64,000 nucleotides of DNA from Rhizobium rhizoryzae (lineage in GTDB: Bacteria > Pseudomonadota > Alphaproteobacteria > Rhizobiales > Rhizobiaceae): assembly GCF_011046895.1 (NCBI RefSeq), contig NZ_CP049250.1, forward strand, positions 2,082,501 to 2,146,500. The letters are read 5' to 3'. The position numbers were made by a program, and so were the translations under genes. Below the pieces are notes generated by a model, which was given only the letters and a program-made list of their open reading frames with translations, was not told the origin of the DNA and made no database searches. Positions 8,979 through 18,755 of this stretch are shown here, one piece after another. Within the stretch, counting starts at the first letter, position 1. Every line of letters starts with the position of its first letter.

Positions 8979-9557
8979 GTGAGCGAGCACGACACGAATA
9001 GCGGCACCGTGGGCGAGCCCACACGCCGTGATTTCCTTTATTTGACAACAGGTATGGCAGGTGCGGTTGGTGCCGTTGCGGTTGCATGGCCCTTTATCGA
9101 TCAGATGCGGCCTGATGCTTCGACGCTTGCGCTCGCCTCCATCGAGGTGAACGTGGCCAGCGTCCAGCCGGGCATGTCGCTGACGGTGAAGTGGCGCGGC
9201 AAGCCCATCTTCATCCGTAACCGCACGCCGAAGGAAGTTGAAGAAGCCAAGGCTGTGGCTCTGGCGGACCTCAAGGACCCGGTTGCACGCAACGCCAACC
9301 TCGCGGCCGATGCCAAGGCAACAGATCTGGACCGTTCCGCGGGCAAGGATAAGGAAAACTGGATCGTCATGGTCGGCTCCTGCACCCATCTGGGTTGCGT
9401 TCCGCTCGGCCAGTCCGGTGATTTCGGCGGCTGGTTCTGTCCTTGCCACGGCTCGCACTATGATACGGCGGGTCGTATTCGCAAGGGTCCAGCCCCGCAG
9501 AACCTTGCAATTCCGACATTTACATTTGCTTCCGATACTGTGATCCGGATCGGCTGA
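8979..9557 (+). CDS. petA: Ubiquinol-cytochrome c reductase, Rieske iron-sulfur subunit
   Basis: A 192-residue Rieske protein of the bc1 complex, which carries electrons from ubiquinol to cytochrome c1 on the periplasmic face. The N-terminus has a Tat-type TRRDFLYL motif followed by a single membrane anchor. Cluster box I is CTHLGC (Cys135, His137) and box II is CPCHGS (Cys154, His157), with Cys140 and Cys156 for the disulfide. GTG at 8979 (VSEHDT) is chosen over ATG at 8928 because known rhizobial PetA proteins begin MSEHDT and a GAGG lies upstream. It is first in the petABC operon, 11 bases before petB. Confidence 0.95.
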   Translation: MSEHDTNSGTVGEPTRRDFLYLTTGMAGAVGAVAVAWPFIDQMRPDASTLALASIEVNVASVQPGMSLTVKWRGKPIFIRNRTPKEVEEAKAVALADLKDPVARNANLAADAKATDLDRSAGKDKENWIVMVGSCTHLGCVPLGQSGDFGGWFCPCHGSHYDTAGRIRKGPAPQNLAIPTFTFASDTVIRIG

Positions 9558-9568
9558 GGGGACACGAC

Positions 9569-10840
9569 ATGAGTGGTGGGCATTCCAACTATCAACCATC
9601 GACGGCTGTCGAAAAATGGATCGACGCGCGGCTTCCCCTGCCGCGCCTGATGTATGACAGCTTCGTCGCTTATCCTGTTCCGCGCAACCTGAACTACGCC
9701 TACACCTTCGGCGGCATGCTGGCCGTGATGCTGGTGGTGCAGATCCTGACCGGTGTGGTTCTGGCCATGCATTATGCGGCGGAAGTCACCGTCGCCTTCA
9801 ATTCCGTCGAAAAGATCATGCGCGACGTGAACCACGGCTGGCTGCTGCGCTACATGCATGCCAACGGCGCGTCGTTCTTCTTCATCGCGGTTTATCTGCA
9901 CATTGCCCGCGGCTTGTACTACGGCTCCTACAAGGCGCCCCGCGAAATCCTCTGGATCCTCGGCGTGGTTATCTTCCTGCTGATGATGGCAACCGCCTTC
10001 ATGGGCTATGTTCTGCCATGGGGCCAGATGTCATTCTGGGGTGCAACGGTCATCACCGGTTTCTTCACGGCCTTCCCGCTGGTGGGTGAGTGGATCCAGC
10101 AGTTCCTGCTCGGCGGCTTTGCCGTTGACCAGCCGACGCTGAACCGCTTCTTCGCCCTGCATTACCTGCTGCCGTTCATGATTGCAGGCGTTGTCATCCT
10201 GCACGTCTGGGCGCTGCATGTGACGGGCCAGACCAACCCGACGGGCGTTGAAGTCAAGACCAAGACCGATACGGTGCCCTTCACGCCCTATGCGACGTTG
10301 AAGGATGCGCTCGGCCTGTCCGTGTTCCTGATGGTCTATGCCTGGTTCGTCTTCTACATGCCGAACTATCTGGGTCACCCGGATAACTACATCATGGCGG
10401 ACGCGCTGAAGACCCCGGCACACATCGTTCCGGAATGGTACTTCCTGCCGTTCTACGCCATGCTGCGTGCGATCACTTTCAACGTCGGCCCGATCGATTC
10501 CAAGCTCGGTGGCGTTCTGGTGATGTTCGGCGCGATCATCGTGCTGTTCTTCCTGCCGTGGCTCGATACGTCGAAGGTTCGTTCCGCAGTGTATCGTCCC
10601 TGGTACAAGCTGTTCTTCTGGATCTTCGTTGCCAACTCCATCATGCTGGGCTGGCTCGGCGCCATGCCGGCGGAAGGCCTCTACGTTGTCTTCTCCCAGA
10701 TCGGGACAGCCTATTACTTCGGCTTCTTCCTTCTCATCATGCCTCTTCTCGGCCTTCTGGAAACGCCGCGCAGAATACCAAACTCGATTACCGAAGCGGT
10801 TCTCGAGAAGCAGGGAAAACCTGCGGCGGCTCAGGCCTGA
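9569..10840 (+). CDS. petB: Cytochrome b subunit of the bc1 complex
   Basis: A 423-residue integral membrane protein that holds the two b haems and both quinone sites. Haem-ligand histidines are visible in the second and fourth helices (for example MHYAAEV and HVWALHVTG regions), and the [13 protein letters not shown] segment contains the conserved PEWY of the Qo site. The length fits unfused alpha-proteobacterial cytochrome b rather than the cyt b-c1 fusion of Bradyrhizobium. It sits between petA and petC in the usual order. Confidence 0.96.
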   Translation: MSGGHSNYQPSTAVEKWIDARLPLPRLMYDSFVAYPVPRNLNYAYTFGGMLAVMLVVQILTGVVLAMHYAAEVTVAFNSVEKIMRDVNHGWLLRYMHANGASFFFIAVYLHIARGLYYGSYKAPREILWILGVVIFLLMMATAFMGYVLPWGQMSFWGATVITGFFTAFPLVGEWIQQFLLGGFAVDQPTLNRFFALHYLLPFMIAGVVILHVWALHVTGQTNPTGVEVKTKTDTVPFTPYATLKDALGLSVFLMVYAWFVFYMPNYLGHPDNYIMADALKTPAHIVPEWYFLPFYAMLRAITFNVGPIDSKLGGVLVMFGAIIVLFFLPWLDTSKVRSAVYRPWYKLFFWIFVANSIMLGWLGAMPAEGLYVVFSQIGTAYYFGFFLLIMPLLGLLETPRRIPNSITEAVLEKQGKPAAAQA

Positions 10841-10862
10841 AGCGAGAGAGAGGACAACGATA

Positions 10863-11741
10863 ATGAAAAAGCTTGTAACGAGCCTCGCTCTGGTCGCCTC
10901 ACTGGCAGCCTTTGGCATCTCTTCGGCACAGGCCGAGGAGGGACACGGGCTGGCGGAAGCAACGCAGCACGCAATTCAGGGTGGCCACTTTCCCGTCCTG
11001 AAGCCGAAGAACCTTGAGTGGTCCTTTGCCGGTCCGTTTGGAAAATACGACAAGGGTCAGTTGCAGCGCGGCCTGAAGATCTACAAAGAAGTTTGTGCTG
11101 CCTGTCACTCGATGAATCTGGTGGCGTTCAGAACGCTTGAGAACCTCGGTTACTCGGAAGCCCAGGTGAAGGCCTTCGCTTCGGAATATGAAGTTCAGGA
11201 CGGCCCGAATGATGATGGTGAGATGTTCACCCGCAAGGCTGTGCCTTCGGATCACTTCCCGTCGCCATTCCCGAACAAGCAGGCCGCGGCAGCAGCCAAT
11301 GGTGGCGCAGCTCCGCCGGACTTCTCCCTGATTGCCAAGGCGCGCGGTGTAACCCGTGGCTTCCCGCTCTTCGTGGGTGACATCTTCACGCAGTATCAGG
11401 AAGGTGGTCCGGACTATATCTACTCGCTGCTGACCGGTTACCAGGAAGCGCCGCAGGGTGTCGACGTTCCGACGGGAACGCATTTCAACCCGTATTTTGC
11501 CAACGCTGTCGCGCTCGCTATGGCGCCGCCGCTCTCGGATGGCCAGGTGACCTATGACGACGGTTCACCGCAGACTCTCGACCAGTATGCGAAGGACGTT
11601 TCGGCGTTCCTGATGTGGGCTGCCGAGCCGCATCTCGAAGAGCGCAAGCGGACCGGTTTCATGGTCATGGTCTTCTTGGCAATCTTCACGATCCTGGTCT
11701 ACCTGACGAAGAAGTCGGTTTATGCAAACAAGGAACATTGA
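10863..11741 (+). CDS. petC: Cytochrome c1 subunit of the bc1 complex
   Basis: A 292-residue c-type cytochrome with a Sec signal peptide ending near AQA (residue 24). Haem binds covalently at CAACH (Cys78, Cys81, His82). The C-terminal membrane anchor is visible in the last 30 residues ([16 protein letters not shown]). It passes electrons from the Rieske protein to soluble or membrane cytochrome c. ATG at 10863 is preferred over an upstream in-frame start inside petB because it alone gives a signal peptide. A strong terminator follows. Confidence 0.96.
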   Translation: MKKLVTSLALVASLAAFGISSAQAEEGHGLAEATQHAIQGGHFPVLKPKNLEWSFAGPFGKYDKGQLQRGLKIYKEVCAACHSMNLVAFRTLENLGYSEAQVKAFASEYEVQDGPNDDGEMFTRKAVPSDHFPSPFPNKQAAAAANGGAAPPDFSLIAKARGVTRGFPLFVGDIFTQYQEGGPDYIYSLLTGYQEAPQGVDVPTGTHFNPYFANAVALAMAPPLSDGQVTYDDGSPQTLDQYAKDVSAFLMWAAEPHLEERKRTGFMVMVFLAIFTILVYLTKKSVYANKEH

Positions 11742-11766
11742 GCCCAGCGCTCATATTCTCTAGAAA

Positions 11767-11788
11767 GGCGGCTTCGGCCGCCTTTTTT
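11767..11788 (+). terminator. Intrinsic terminator of the petABC operon
   Basis: GGCGGC (11767-11772), loop TTCG, GCCGCC (11777-11782), then six T. This is a strong tetraloop hairpin 25 bases after the petC stop. Confidence 0.9.
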
Positions 11789-11830
11789 GTTGGCGGCATC
11801 CCTGTTCACCCTTCTGGACGTTTGAATCCC

Positions 11831-12373
11831 ATGGCCGATATCCAACAGACCCTTGCTGCCTCGATCCGCGCTATTCACGATTATCCGAAGCCGGGGATCA
11901 TCTTCCGCGATATCACGACGCTTCTGGGGGATGCTGCAGCGTTTCGCAGCGCGGTCGATGAGCTGGTCCGTCCCTATGCGGATCTGGCTGTCGACCAGAT
12001 TGCGGGTATCGAGGCGCGCGGGTTCATTCTGGGCGGTGCCATGGCGCATCAACTTTCGGCAGGCTTCGTTCCAATTCGCAAGAAGGGCAAGCTGCCGCAC
12101 ACAACCGTTCGCGTGGCCTATAGCCTCGAATATGGCGTCGACGAGATGGAAATGCATGTCGATGCGGTGAAGCCGGGGGATAAGGTCATTCTCTGCGACG
12201 ATCTGATCGCGACGGGCGGCACAGCTGAGGGCGCTGTGAAGCTGCTGCGTCAGTTGGGTGCCGAGGTGGTGTCCGCCTGTTTCGTCATTGATTTGCCGGA
12301 GCTGGGCGGGCGCAAGAAGCTGGAGGCGCTTGGCGTTGAGGTTCGCACGCTTGTGTCGTTCGACGGGCATTGA
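11831..12373 (+). CDS. apt: Adenine phosphoribosyltransferase
   Basis: A 180-residue cytoplasmic purine-salvage enzyme that makes AMP from adenine and PRPP. The PRPP-binding motif [14 protein letters not shown] is at residues 120-133 and the family's FRDITTLL is near residue 26. ATG at 11831 gives the standard length. It follows the petABC terminator and so should have its own promoter, which would have to lie within about 40 bases; none is obvious. Confidence 0.95.
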   Translation: MADIQQTLAASIRAIHDYPKPGIIFRDITTLLGDAAAFRSAVDELVRPYADLAVDQIAGIEARGFILGGAMAHQLSAGFVPIRKKGKLPHTTVRVAYSLEYGVDEMEMHVDAVKPGDKVILCDDLIATGGTAEGAVKLLRQLGAEVVSACFVIDLPELGGRKKLEALGVEVRTLVSFDGH

Positions 12374-12429
12374 CGGCTGAGCAGCGCTCTGTTCTGCTGC
12401 GGTTCCATTGATGTCCGCAGGAGGGGCAG

Positions 12430-13044
12430 ATGGAATTCACATCGCTGATTGGGTTTGCGCTCGCATTCTTCATTTTCGCGGCCAGTCCCGGCCCGGATAA
12501 TATGACGATCCTTGCGCGTTCGCTTCATCACGGCGCGGCATCGGGTTTGGCCTACGGTCTCGGTACGGTAACAGGTATCCTCATCTTCCTGTCCCTTGCG
12601 GCCTTCGGCTTGTCCGCCTTCGCATCAGAGATGGGGTGGGCGATGGTGGTGCTCCGCTATCTCGGAGCAATCTACCTGATCTGGATGGGATGTCGGCTGT
12701 GGACTGCGCCCGCTGCCGTACCGGAAGCGCGGCATGTGGCCGGTCACGGGGAATTATGGCGCGGTTATCTGGCGGGGGTGTTTCTTAATCTCGGAAACCC
12801 CAAGATGCCGCTGTTCTATATCGCTCTGCTGCCAAACGTCGTTGATGCGCATCTCTCGCTCGGCGATTTCAGTCTGCTGGCGGCGGCAATCCTGATCGTC
12901 GAGGCCCTTGTGATTGGCGGGCACATTCTGCTTGCCTTGCGCACACGCGGGTTACTGCGCAATCCTGTGGTCCTGCGCCGTCTCAACAGAGGCGCAGGCG
13001 CTTTGATGGTGGGAGCCGGCGCCACGGTGATCGTGGCCCGCTGA
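12430..13044 (+). CDS. LysE/RhtB-family exporter
   Basis: A 204-residue membrane protein of the LysE/RhtB translocator family with about six membrane spans and the family start FTSLIGFALAFFIFAASPGPDNMTI. These proteins export amino acids or derivatives such as homoserine lactone. The start has a strong AGGAGGGG. It is a different branch from the ArgO-like exporter at 16398. No dedicated regulator lies beside it; the substrate is not predictable. It converges on the MaoC gene at 13056. Confidence 0.85.
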   Translation: MEFTSLIGFALAFFIFAASPGPDNMTILARSLHHGAASGLAYGLGTVTGILIFLSLAAFGLSAFASEMGWAMVVLRYLGAIYLIWMGCRLWTAPAAVPEARHVAGHGELWRGYLAGVFLNLGNPKMPLFYIALLPNVVDAHLSLGDFSLLAAAILIVEALVIGGHILLALRTRGLLRNPVVLRRLNRGAGALMVGAGATVIVAR

Positions 13045-13055
13045 GCTCGTGCTCC

Positions 13056-13523
13056 TCAGGTGAATTCCAGCACGCTGCTTTCGAACCGAATAACGGTCTC
13101 GCCGTTCTGGTTGACGCCTTCATTCAGGGTCGAGTTCAGCCAGACGCCCGGGCGCGAAACCAGTTCGCGGCTGTTGAGCAGTGTTGTATAATAGGTGATC
13201 CGGTCGCCGGCATAGACCGGCTTCAGCCACTGGAGCTTGCGAAAGCCGGGCGAGGGGCCGAGCTTGGGCGGGGCAATGCCTTGCTTGTGCAATCGGATGC
13301 ATTCCTTGGTCCAGTAGGCCAGAAAGGTTTTCATCCAGCCCGCTGCACTCTGCCATCCGGAAGCGCACAGGCCGCCGAACACGAAATCCTTGGCAGCCTC
13401 GGCATCCAGATGGAAGGGCTGAGGATCGAACTTCCGCGCAAAGCCGATGATGCTGTCTGTGGTAAACTCCATGGTGCCCACTTCGAGACGCGTGCCGACC
13501 GGGTTGAGTTCAGCCATTCTCAT
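13056..13523 (-). CDS. MaoC-family hot-dog dehydratase (second of pair)
   Basis: A 155-residue single hot-dog domain protein of the MaoC/(R)-specific enoyl-CoA hydratase type. The segment FARKFDPQPFHLD, near residue 30, holds the Asp and His of the hydratase motif. A good AGGAG precedes the ATG at 13523. Its start overlaps the stop of the upstream MaoC gene by four bases, so the two are translationally coupled. The likely substrates are enoyl-CoA thioesters; the actual one is unknown. Confidence 0.85.
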   Translation of the reverse strand: MRMAELNPVGTRLEVGTMEFTTDSIIGFARKFDPQPFHLDAEAAKDFVFGGLCASGWQSAAGWMKTFLAYWTKECIRLHKQGIAPPKLGPSPGFRKLQWLKPVYAGDRITYYTTLLNSRELVSRPGVWLNSTLNEGVNQNGETVIRFESSVLEFT

Positions 13524-13990
13524 GGTGCAGTCTCCTGAGCATTCCGCATCCGGAACATGATTGCCTGCTCCAGTACGCAGACGGTTTCACCGCGCTGGTT
13601 GTCGACTTCGCTTCGCATACGGATCAAGCCGATGCCGGGCTTTGAGCGGAGTGTTCTGGCCTCCAGAACCACCGCCTGTCCGGAGAGGGTATCGCCTGCC
13701 AGAACCGGCTTTTTCCAGTCCATGAAGTCGACGCCCGGCGCACCCTCACAGGTGGAGTTGAGCAGAAAGCTGTCGATTGTCATGCGCATGTGCAGGGCAG
13801 AGGTATGCCAGCCGGAAGCCGCCAGACCGCCTAGAATGCTCGCTTTGCCGGCCTCCTCGGAAAGATGCATTGGCTGCGGATCGTATTCGGAAGCGAATTC
13901 GATGATCTCTTCAGCACTCACCGTCAGCGGACCGAGCGGAAATGCGCGCTCGGGGGTGAAGTCTTCAAAGTGAAGCTTCCCATTCGTCAT
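13520..13990 (-). CDS. MaoC-family hot-dog dehydratase (first of pair)
   Basis: A 156-residue MaoC-type protein with FASEYDPQPMHLSEE near residue 33, matching the catalytic segment of its neighbour (Asp-Pro-Gln-Pro-x-His-Leu). The ATG at 13990 is preferred to ATG at 14005 because an AAGGA is correctly spaced from it. Together with the downstream gene it makes a two-gene operon encoding two single hot-dog proteins, which could assemble as a heterodimer. The 325-base gap to its right holds the divergent promoters of this operon and of the membrane protein at 14317; no gene is visible there. Confidence 0.85.
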   Translation of the reverse strand: MTNGKLHFEDFTPERAFPLGPLTVSAEEIIEFASEYDPQPMHLSEEAGKASILGGLAASGWHTSALHMRMTIDSFLLNSTCEGAPGVDFMDWKKPVLAGDTLSGQAVVLEARTLRSKPGIGLIRMRSEVDNQRGETVCVLEQAIMFRMRNAQETAP

Positions 13991-14316
13991 GCCTGGTTCC
14001 TTCATGAGACTGGATTGTCTTTGATGAATAGCGTTTCATCGAACGTGTTCCAACAGCTGTTTTAGCAATTCAAGAGGTAGGCCCTCATCACGCTCGTTCC
14101 TGAAATGCTTTGCGGGGGTCGATGGTATGCAATGAATTCACGGTCGCGTCCATTCCTGGTTGCGGCTTTCTCTCTTGGTCCGTCTCAGAAGTGCGACAGT
14201 TGATACAAGCCTTCGAAAGGTAGACTCTAGGTCGCTCGCGATAATGGACAATGGCCAGTCGCAGAGATTATTCAAGACGGTGGGAGTTCTGCTCTCAAGG
14301 CATCGGGAGGAGAAAC

Positions 14317-15396
14317 ATGACCAAGCTGAGAGCCGCACTGCAGGGTGCTGTCGAGAAAGGGCTTGTTGATGCCGCCAAGGTCGCGGATCTCGAACGGCAT
14401 TTGTCGAAATCGCTTGCCTTGCCTGCTGGCTCCGTGGCGGACAGTATGCTTTCCTCCCCTCCTGATACGGAAGCCCCCCGGTTTCTACGTGGTTTTCATG
14501 ACGTGCTTATCAGCATCGGCATCCTGATCCTGTTTGCCGGCCTCTGGGGGCTCGGCAATATTTTCGTCATCACGCCGGCCATCATTCTCCTGTCTGAAAT
14601 ACTGGTCGCGCGCCAGCGTCTGGCCTTGCCTGCGGTCGTGCTGACCATTTCGGCTGCGGCGGTGACGTGGATTGCGGGTTTGGTGATTCTGGGCGATTAC
14701 GTCGATGCTGATACGTCGCTGGGTCTTGCCGCTTATGTGGCTCCGTTTCCGGCGGTGCTCGGGCTCTATGCCTTGCGTTACCGGGTTCCGCTTGCCGTTG
14801 CGCTCTTCATCGCGTCCTGTCTGGCGCTGGCAACGATGCTTGTCTTTGCACTGCTGGAGCGCGTGTTCGGGGTTCAGCATTTCATCACCAGCTATCCGTT
14901 TCTGCTGGTCTGCATTCTGTTGCTCTCGGCGGGCGGGCTGTTTGCCATTGCAATGCGTTTTGATCTTGCCGATCGCCATCGGATTTCAAGAAGCGCCGAT
15001 ATTGCCTTCTGGCTTCATCTGATGACGGCGCCTGCCTTGCTGTATGCCGTTCTTTCCTTTGTCATCTACCTCCAGACGGGGGCGCTGAGAGTAACGCCGG
15101 AGAGCTGGCAGGGTGATCTGGCCCTACCGATCGTTTTCGTAGTCTCCTGCCTGATGCTGGTGGGCATTCTGATTGACCGGCGCGCGTTCGCGACCTCGGG
15201 TCTTGTGGCACTTGTCGTCGCCGTTATCGGGATCCTGAAGGAACAGCAACTGACCGGCGATCTGATCGTGTTCATGGCGCTTGCCGTTGTCGGCATCGTC
15301 GTGCTGCTGGTGGGTGTGGGATGGCGTTATCTGCGCCAACGGGTGCTGGAACTGTTTCCGCCCGCCATGGCCGAAAAGCTGCCGCCCGTGGCTTGA
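14317..15396 (+). CDS. Multi-pass membrane protein with DUF2157-like N-terminus
   Basis: A 359-residue protein with a soluble, helical N-terminal segment of about 70 residues (MTKLRAALQGAVEKG...) and then about ten hydrophobic helices. The N-terminal part resembles DUF2157 domains, which usually precede membrane segments. The ATG at 14317 has a perfect GGAGGAG and is preferred over an in-frame ATG at 14251. No catalytic motif is visible and the function is unknown. It ends two bases before the convergent argP gene. Confidence 0.7.
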   Translation: MTKLRAALQGAVEKGLVDAAKVADLERHLSKSLALPAGSVADSMLSSPPDTEAPRFLRGFHDVLISIGILILFAGLWGLGNIFVITPAIILLSEILVARQRLALPAVVLTISAAAVTWIAGLVILGDYVDADTSLGLAAYVAPFPAVLGLYALRYRVPLAVALFIASCLALATMLVFALLERVFGVQHFITSYPFLLVCILLLSAGGLFAIAMRFDLADRHRISRSADIAFWLHLMTAPALLYAVLSFVIYLQTGALRVTPESWQGDLALPIVFVVSCLMLVGILIDRRAFATSGLVALVVAVIGILKEQQLTGDLIVFMALAVVGIVVLLVGVGWRYLRQRVLELFPPAMAEKLPPVA

Positions 15397-15398
15397 AC

Positions 15399-16304
15399 TT
15401 AGAACGGTCGGTTCATGTTGCTCCGCGCATAGGCAACGATGGTCTCTGTCAGGACCTTGAGAGGCGTTGCGGCGGAGGACTTTATCTGCCAGTACAGCGG
15501 AACGTCGATCGGATGTGCAGGCGCCAGATCCACGAGTGTGCCATTGGCGAGATGGTGGTGCAAAAGATAAAGCGGGCTCATGCCCCATCCCAATCCCAGC
15601 AGACAGGCATCGATAAAGGCATGGCTGGACGGGAGCCAATGGTTCGGAAATGCGACCTGTTGGCCGGTGACCTTGCGAACCCAGATGTCCTGTAGACTGT
15701 CCTTGCGGTTGAAGACAATGCCGGGCGCCTTCTGCAGCGTCTCTTTCGTCAGTCCATTGCTGAAATATCGCTGGCGGAAGGCGGGTGAGGCGGTCGCAAG
15801 ATAGGTCATGGCACCGAGCGAGAAGGTCTTGAAGCCCGCAACAGGTTCCGGCTGTGCGGTGACTGCACCGATAGCCCGACCTGCTTTCAGAATGTCCGTC
15901 GTATGATCCTGATCATCCACAATCACATCGAACAGATAGCCCGTACTGAAACTGGCGCCGGCGGCGGCGCTGAGAAACCAGGTGGCGAGACTGTCGGAAT
16001 TGACCGCTAGCGGGATCGTAACCCGGTCCTCGCTGTCACGGTTGGGAGGCAGGGGCGGGAGGGCGGCGGAAAGGTCATGCTCCAGCATCAGGACCTGCTC
16101 GACATGGCGACAGATCAACTCGCCCTCGCTGGTCGCGGTGCAAGGCTGGCCACGTACAATCAAGATCGTGCCAAGGCGTTCTTCCAGCGCCTTGACCCGC
16201 TGCGAAACCGCAGAAGGTGTAACGGACAGCTTCTGGGCAGCCTTTTCGAAGCTGCCCGTGCGCACCACCATCGCCACCGCCTGCAATCCGCCATAGTCCA
16301 GCAT
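15399..16304 (-). CDS. argP: LysR-family regulator of ArgP/LysG type
   Basis: A 301-residue LysR protein with an N-terminal winged helix-turn-helix (SFEKAAQKLSVTPSAVSQRVKALEERLG, residues 18-45) and a C-terminal effector domain. ArgP/LysG proteins sense lysine or arginine and switch on the adjacent basic amino-acid exporter. It is divergent from the LysE/ArgO gene at 16398 with about 93 bases between, the classical arrangement. An AAGGAAAA precedes the ATG. Confidence 0.85.
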   Translation of the reverse strand: MLDYGGLQAVAMVVRTGSFEKAAQKLSVTPSAVSQRVKALEERLGTILIVRGQPCTATSEGELICRHVEQVLMLEHDLSAALPPLPPNRDSEDRVTIPLAVNSDSLATWFLSAAAGASFSTGYLFDVIVDDQDHTTDILKAGRAIGAVTAQPEPVAGFKTFSLGAMTYLATASPAFRQRYFSNGLTKETLQKAPGIVFNRKDSLQDIWVRKVTGQQVAFPNHWLPSSHAFIDACLLGLGWGMSPLYLLHHHLANGTLVDLAPAHPIDVPLYWQIKSSAATPLKVLTETIVAYARSNMNRPF

Positions 16305-16397
16305 CGAATTATTTTTCCTTAATCCGCGTTAGAAGCCTTCATTTTACTTAACTCGCATGGCCGGTTAATTCCAGATCATTCAGTGAGAGGAAATGCT

Positions 16398-17006
16398 GTG
16401 ATCACAACGGCCTACACGACGGGTTTCAGTATCGGGCTTAGCCTCATCGTCGCAATCGGGGCTCAGAATGCCTTCGTGCTGCGGCAGGGTTTGCGAAACG
16501 AGCATGTTCTGGCCGTTGCCCTGACCTGCGCGCTTTCCGATGCATTGCTTATCTTCTTCGGCGTCAGCGGTTTTCAGCAAATCCTTGCGTCTGCACCATG
16601 GATTGATCCCGTCATGCGCTATGCGGGGGCGGCTTTTCTACTGTGGTATGGCGCGCGCAGCCTGCATTCTGCCGTGACGGGATCTTCCAGCCTCGTGATC
16701 ACGCAGGGCGCAGGACTGCCTTTCTCGACGGTGATCTCCACCTGTCTTGCCTTCACCTGGCTCAATCCGCATGTCTATCTTGATACGGTCGTGCTGGTAG
16801 GGACGCTTTCAACCCGCTTCCCGGGCGAGGAACTGATTTTCGCAGCAGGAGCATCAACGGCTTCACTGGTCTTCTTTTTCTCGCTCGCTTACGGCGCGAC
16901 TTATCTGAGGCCCCTGTTTGCGAAGCCCTCGGCGTGGCGCTTACTCGATACCTGCATCGCTCTCATCATGTGGACGATTGCCGCAACTCTGCTCTTCGAG
17001 GTTTGA
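16398..17006 (+). CDS. argO: ArgO/LysE-family basic amino-acid exporter
   Basis: A 202-residue inner-membrane exporter with about six spans. The start FSIGLSLIVAIGAQNAFVLRQGLRNE is diagnostic of LysE/ArgO, which exports lysine or arginine when intracellular pools are high. GTG at 16398 is preferred over GTG at 16383 because AGAGGA is properly spaced from it. The divergent ArgP-type gene is the likely activator, acting in the 93-base shared region. Whether it carries lysine, arginine or both cannot be told. Confidence 0.82.
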   Translation: MITTAYTTGFSIGLSLIVAIGAQNAFVLRQGLRNEHVLAVALTCALSDALLIFFGVSGFQQILASAPWIDPVMRYAGAAFLLWYGARSLHSAVTGSSSLVITQGAGLPFSTVISTCLAFTWLNPHVYLDTVVLVGTLSTRFPGEELIFAAGASTASLVFFFSLAYGATYLRPLFAKPSAWRLLDTCIALIMWTIAATLLFEV

Positions 17007-17026
17007 GCCTCTTCGCGAACAACAAA

Positions 17027-17052
17027 GCCGCCGGTGCGGGCGCAGCGGCGGC
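17027..17052 (-). terminator. Likely terminator of ychF
   Basis: On the minus strand GCCGCC pairs with GGCGGC (plus-strand positions 17047-17052 and 17027-17032), followed by TTTGTTGTT. It lies 39 bases after the ychF stop. The U-run is interrupted. Confidence 0.5.
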
Positions 17053-17090
17053 CTGTGAAGAGCGAAGGTCGCCCTGATCAGCTATCGCGA

Positions 17091-18194
17091 TCAGGTGTTG
17101 AAGCGGAAATGGATGACGTCGCCGTCATTCACGACATATTCCTTTCCTTCATCGCGACCCTTGCCCGCTTCCTTGGCGCCGACTTCGCCCTTGAAGGCAA
17201 TGTAGTCGTCATAGGAAATGGTGAAGGCGCGAATGAAGCCGCGTTCAAAATCGGAGTGGATAACGCCTGCCGCCTGTGGCGCCTTGGTGCCGCGAACAAT
17301 GGTCCAGGCACGCGTTTCTTTCGGGCCAACGGTGAAGTAGGTGATCAGATCGAGCAGGTGGTAGCCAGCGCGGATCAAGCGATCAAGGCCTGCTTCGTCA
17401 AGGCCGAGCGCAGAGAGGAATTCGGTTGCTTCCTCTTCCGGCAGTTGAGCGACTTCCGCTTCGATGGCGGCGGAAATGATGACGCATTCTGCGCCCTGTT
17501 CCTTCGCCATGGCGGCAACCGCTTCCGTATGCTCGTTACCCGTGGCGGCATCTGCTTCCGCGACGTTGCAAACATAGAGAACCGGATGGGAGGTCAGCAG
17601 GTTGAGGCCCTTGAGAACGGCAATCTCATCGGTTCCCAGTGTCTTCAGCAAGAGGCGAGCCGGCTTGCCCTCATTGAGAAGCTTGATCACGGCTTCCATG
17701 ACAGGAAGCTGCGCGAGCGATTCCTTGTCCTTGCCGGTCGCACGCTTGCGGGTCTGTTCCACGCGGCGTTCAAGGCTTTCGAGATCCGCCAGCATCAGTT
17801 CGGTTTCGATGGTTTCGGCGTCACCGACCGGGTTGATGCGGCCTTCGACGTGGGTGATGTCGTCATCCTCGAAGCAACGCAGAACGTGGACCACAGCATC
17901 CACTTCGCGAATGTTGGCGAGAAACTTGTTGCCGAGACCTTCACCCTTCGAGGCGCCGCGCACCAGGCCGGCAATATCCACGAAGGAAATGCGGGTCGGG
18001 ATGATTTCCTTCGAGCCCGCGATGGAAGCCAGCTTCTGCATGCGTGCATCCGGCACGGCCACTTCACCCGTATTGGGTTCAATGGTGCAGAAGGGATAGT
18101 TGGCGGCCTGTGCAGCAGCCGTTTTCGTCAGCGCGTTGAAGAGTGTCGACTTGCCGACATTGGGCAGGCCGACGATGCCGCATTTAAAGCCCAT
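17091..18194 (-). CDS. ychF: Ribosome-binding ATPase YchF (Obg-like)
   Basis: A 367-residue TRAFAC-class P-loop protein of the YchF/OLA1 group, which binds ribosomes and hydrolyses ATP rather than GTP. The N-terminus is MGFKCGIVGLPNVGKST, with the P-loop at residues 8-16; the C-terminus has the TGS-like segment ending VNDGDVIHFRFNT. ATG at 18194 is the conserved start, 63 codons inside the longest frame. It is a housekeeping gene with no operon partner here. Confidence 0.95.
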   Translation of the reverse strand: MGFKCGIVGLPNVGKSTLFNALTKTAAAQAANYPFCTIEPNTGEVAVPDARMQKLASIAGSKEIIPTRISFVDIAGLVRGASKGEGLGNKFLANIREVDAVVHVLRCFEDDDITHVEGRINPVGDAETIETELMLADLESLERRVEQTRKRATGKDKESLAQLPVMEAVIKLLNEGKPARLLLKTLGTDEIAVLKGLNLLTSHPVLYVCNVAEADAATGNEHTEAVAAMAKEQGAECVIISAAIEAEVAQLPEEEATEFLSALGLDEAGLDRLIRAGYHLLDLITYFTVGPKETRAWTIVRGTKAPQAAGVIHSDFERGFIRAFTISYDDYIAFKGEVGAKEAGKGRDEGKEYVVNDGDVIHFRFNT

Positions 18195-18442
18195 AAGGGT
18201 TGACCCGTCGTTGATTTCGATTTGGCTTCGGCTATGGGGGAAAGAGGCCATCGGGTCAAGGGCAAGCGACCACAGCAAAAGCTTAAATCCCGTCTGGAAA
18301 GGCCTGCGCGACTTGTCCGCGACCTTTGCAGAGATTATGATCCGGTCTGTCGCGGGGCTGATGCCCGTCGCGCATCTTGCCATCTATCAATATCCGTGCT
18401 GATCGCTTGTGAGCGACAATCGAGCCTGTTGGGAACGCGGCC

Positions 18443-18751
18443 ATGAGTGAGAATACGACAGTCAAGCCGACGACAAAGGCGAAGCCAAAGCTCGAAAGAC
18501 CCAAGCTCTACAAGGTCATTCTCCTGAACGACGACTACACGCCGCGCGAATTCGTGACGATCGTGCTGAAGTCAGTGTTCCGCATGAGCGCGGAAGCCGG
18601 ACATCGCGTGATGATGACAGCGCACCGCATGGGGCTCGCTGTCGTTGTCGTCTGTGCCAAGGATATTGCCGAGACGAAGGCGAAGGAAGCGGTGGATCTC
18701 GCAAAGGAGGCCGGGTTCCCGCTCATGTTCATCACCGAACCGGAGGAGTGA
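18443..18751 (+). CDS. clpS: ClpS adaptor, ClpS2-like
   Basis: A 102-residue ClpS protein, which binds N-degron substrates and delivers them to ClpAP. The core KVILLNDDYTPREFV at residues 24-38 has the Asn-Asp-Asp and Glu of the N-end residue pocket, and HRMGLAVV follows. The positively charged, Pro/Lys-rich N-terminus (KPKLERPKLYKV) resembles the second ClpS paralogue, ClpS2, of Agrobacterium. No clpA is adjacent, which also fits ClpS2, since ClpS1 usually sits beside clpA. It converges on pth with four bases between. Confidence 0.9.
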   Translation: MSENTTVKPTTKAKPKLERPKLYKVILLNDDYTPREFVTIVLKSVFRMSAEAGHRVMMTAHRMGLAVVVVCAKDIAETKAKEAVDLAKEAGFPLMFITEPEE

Positions 18752-18755
18752 ACCT

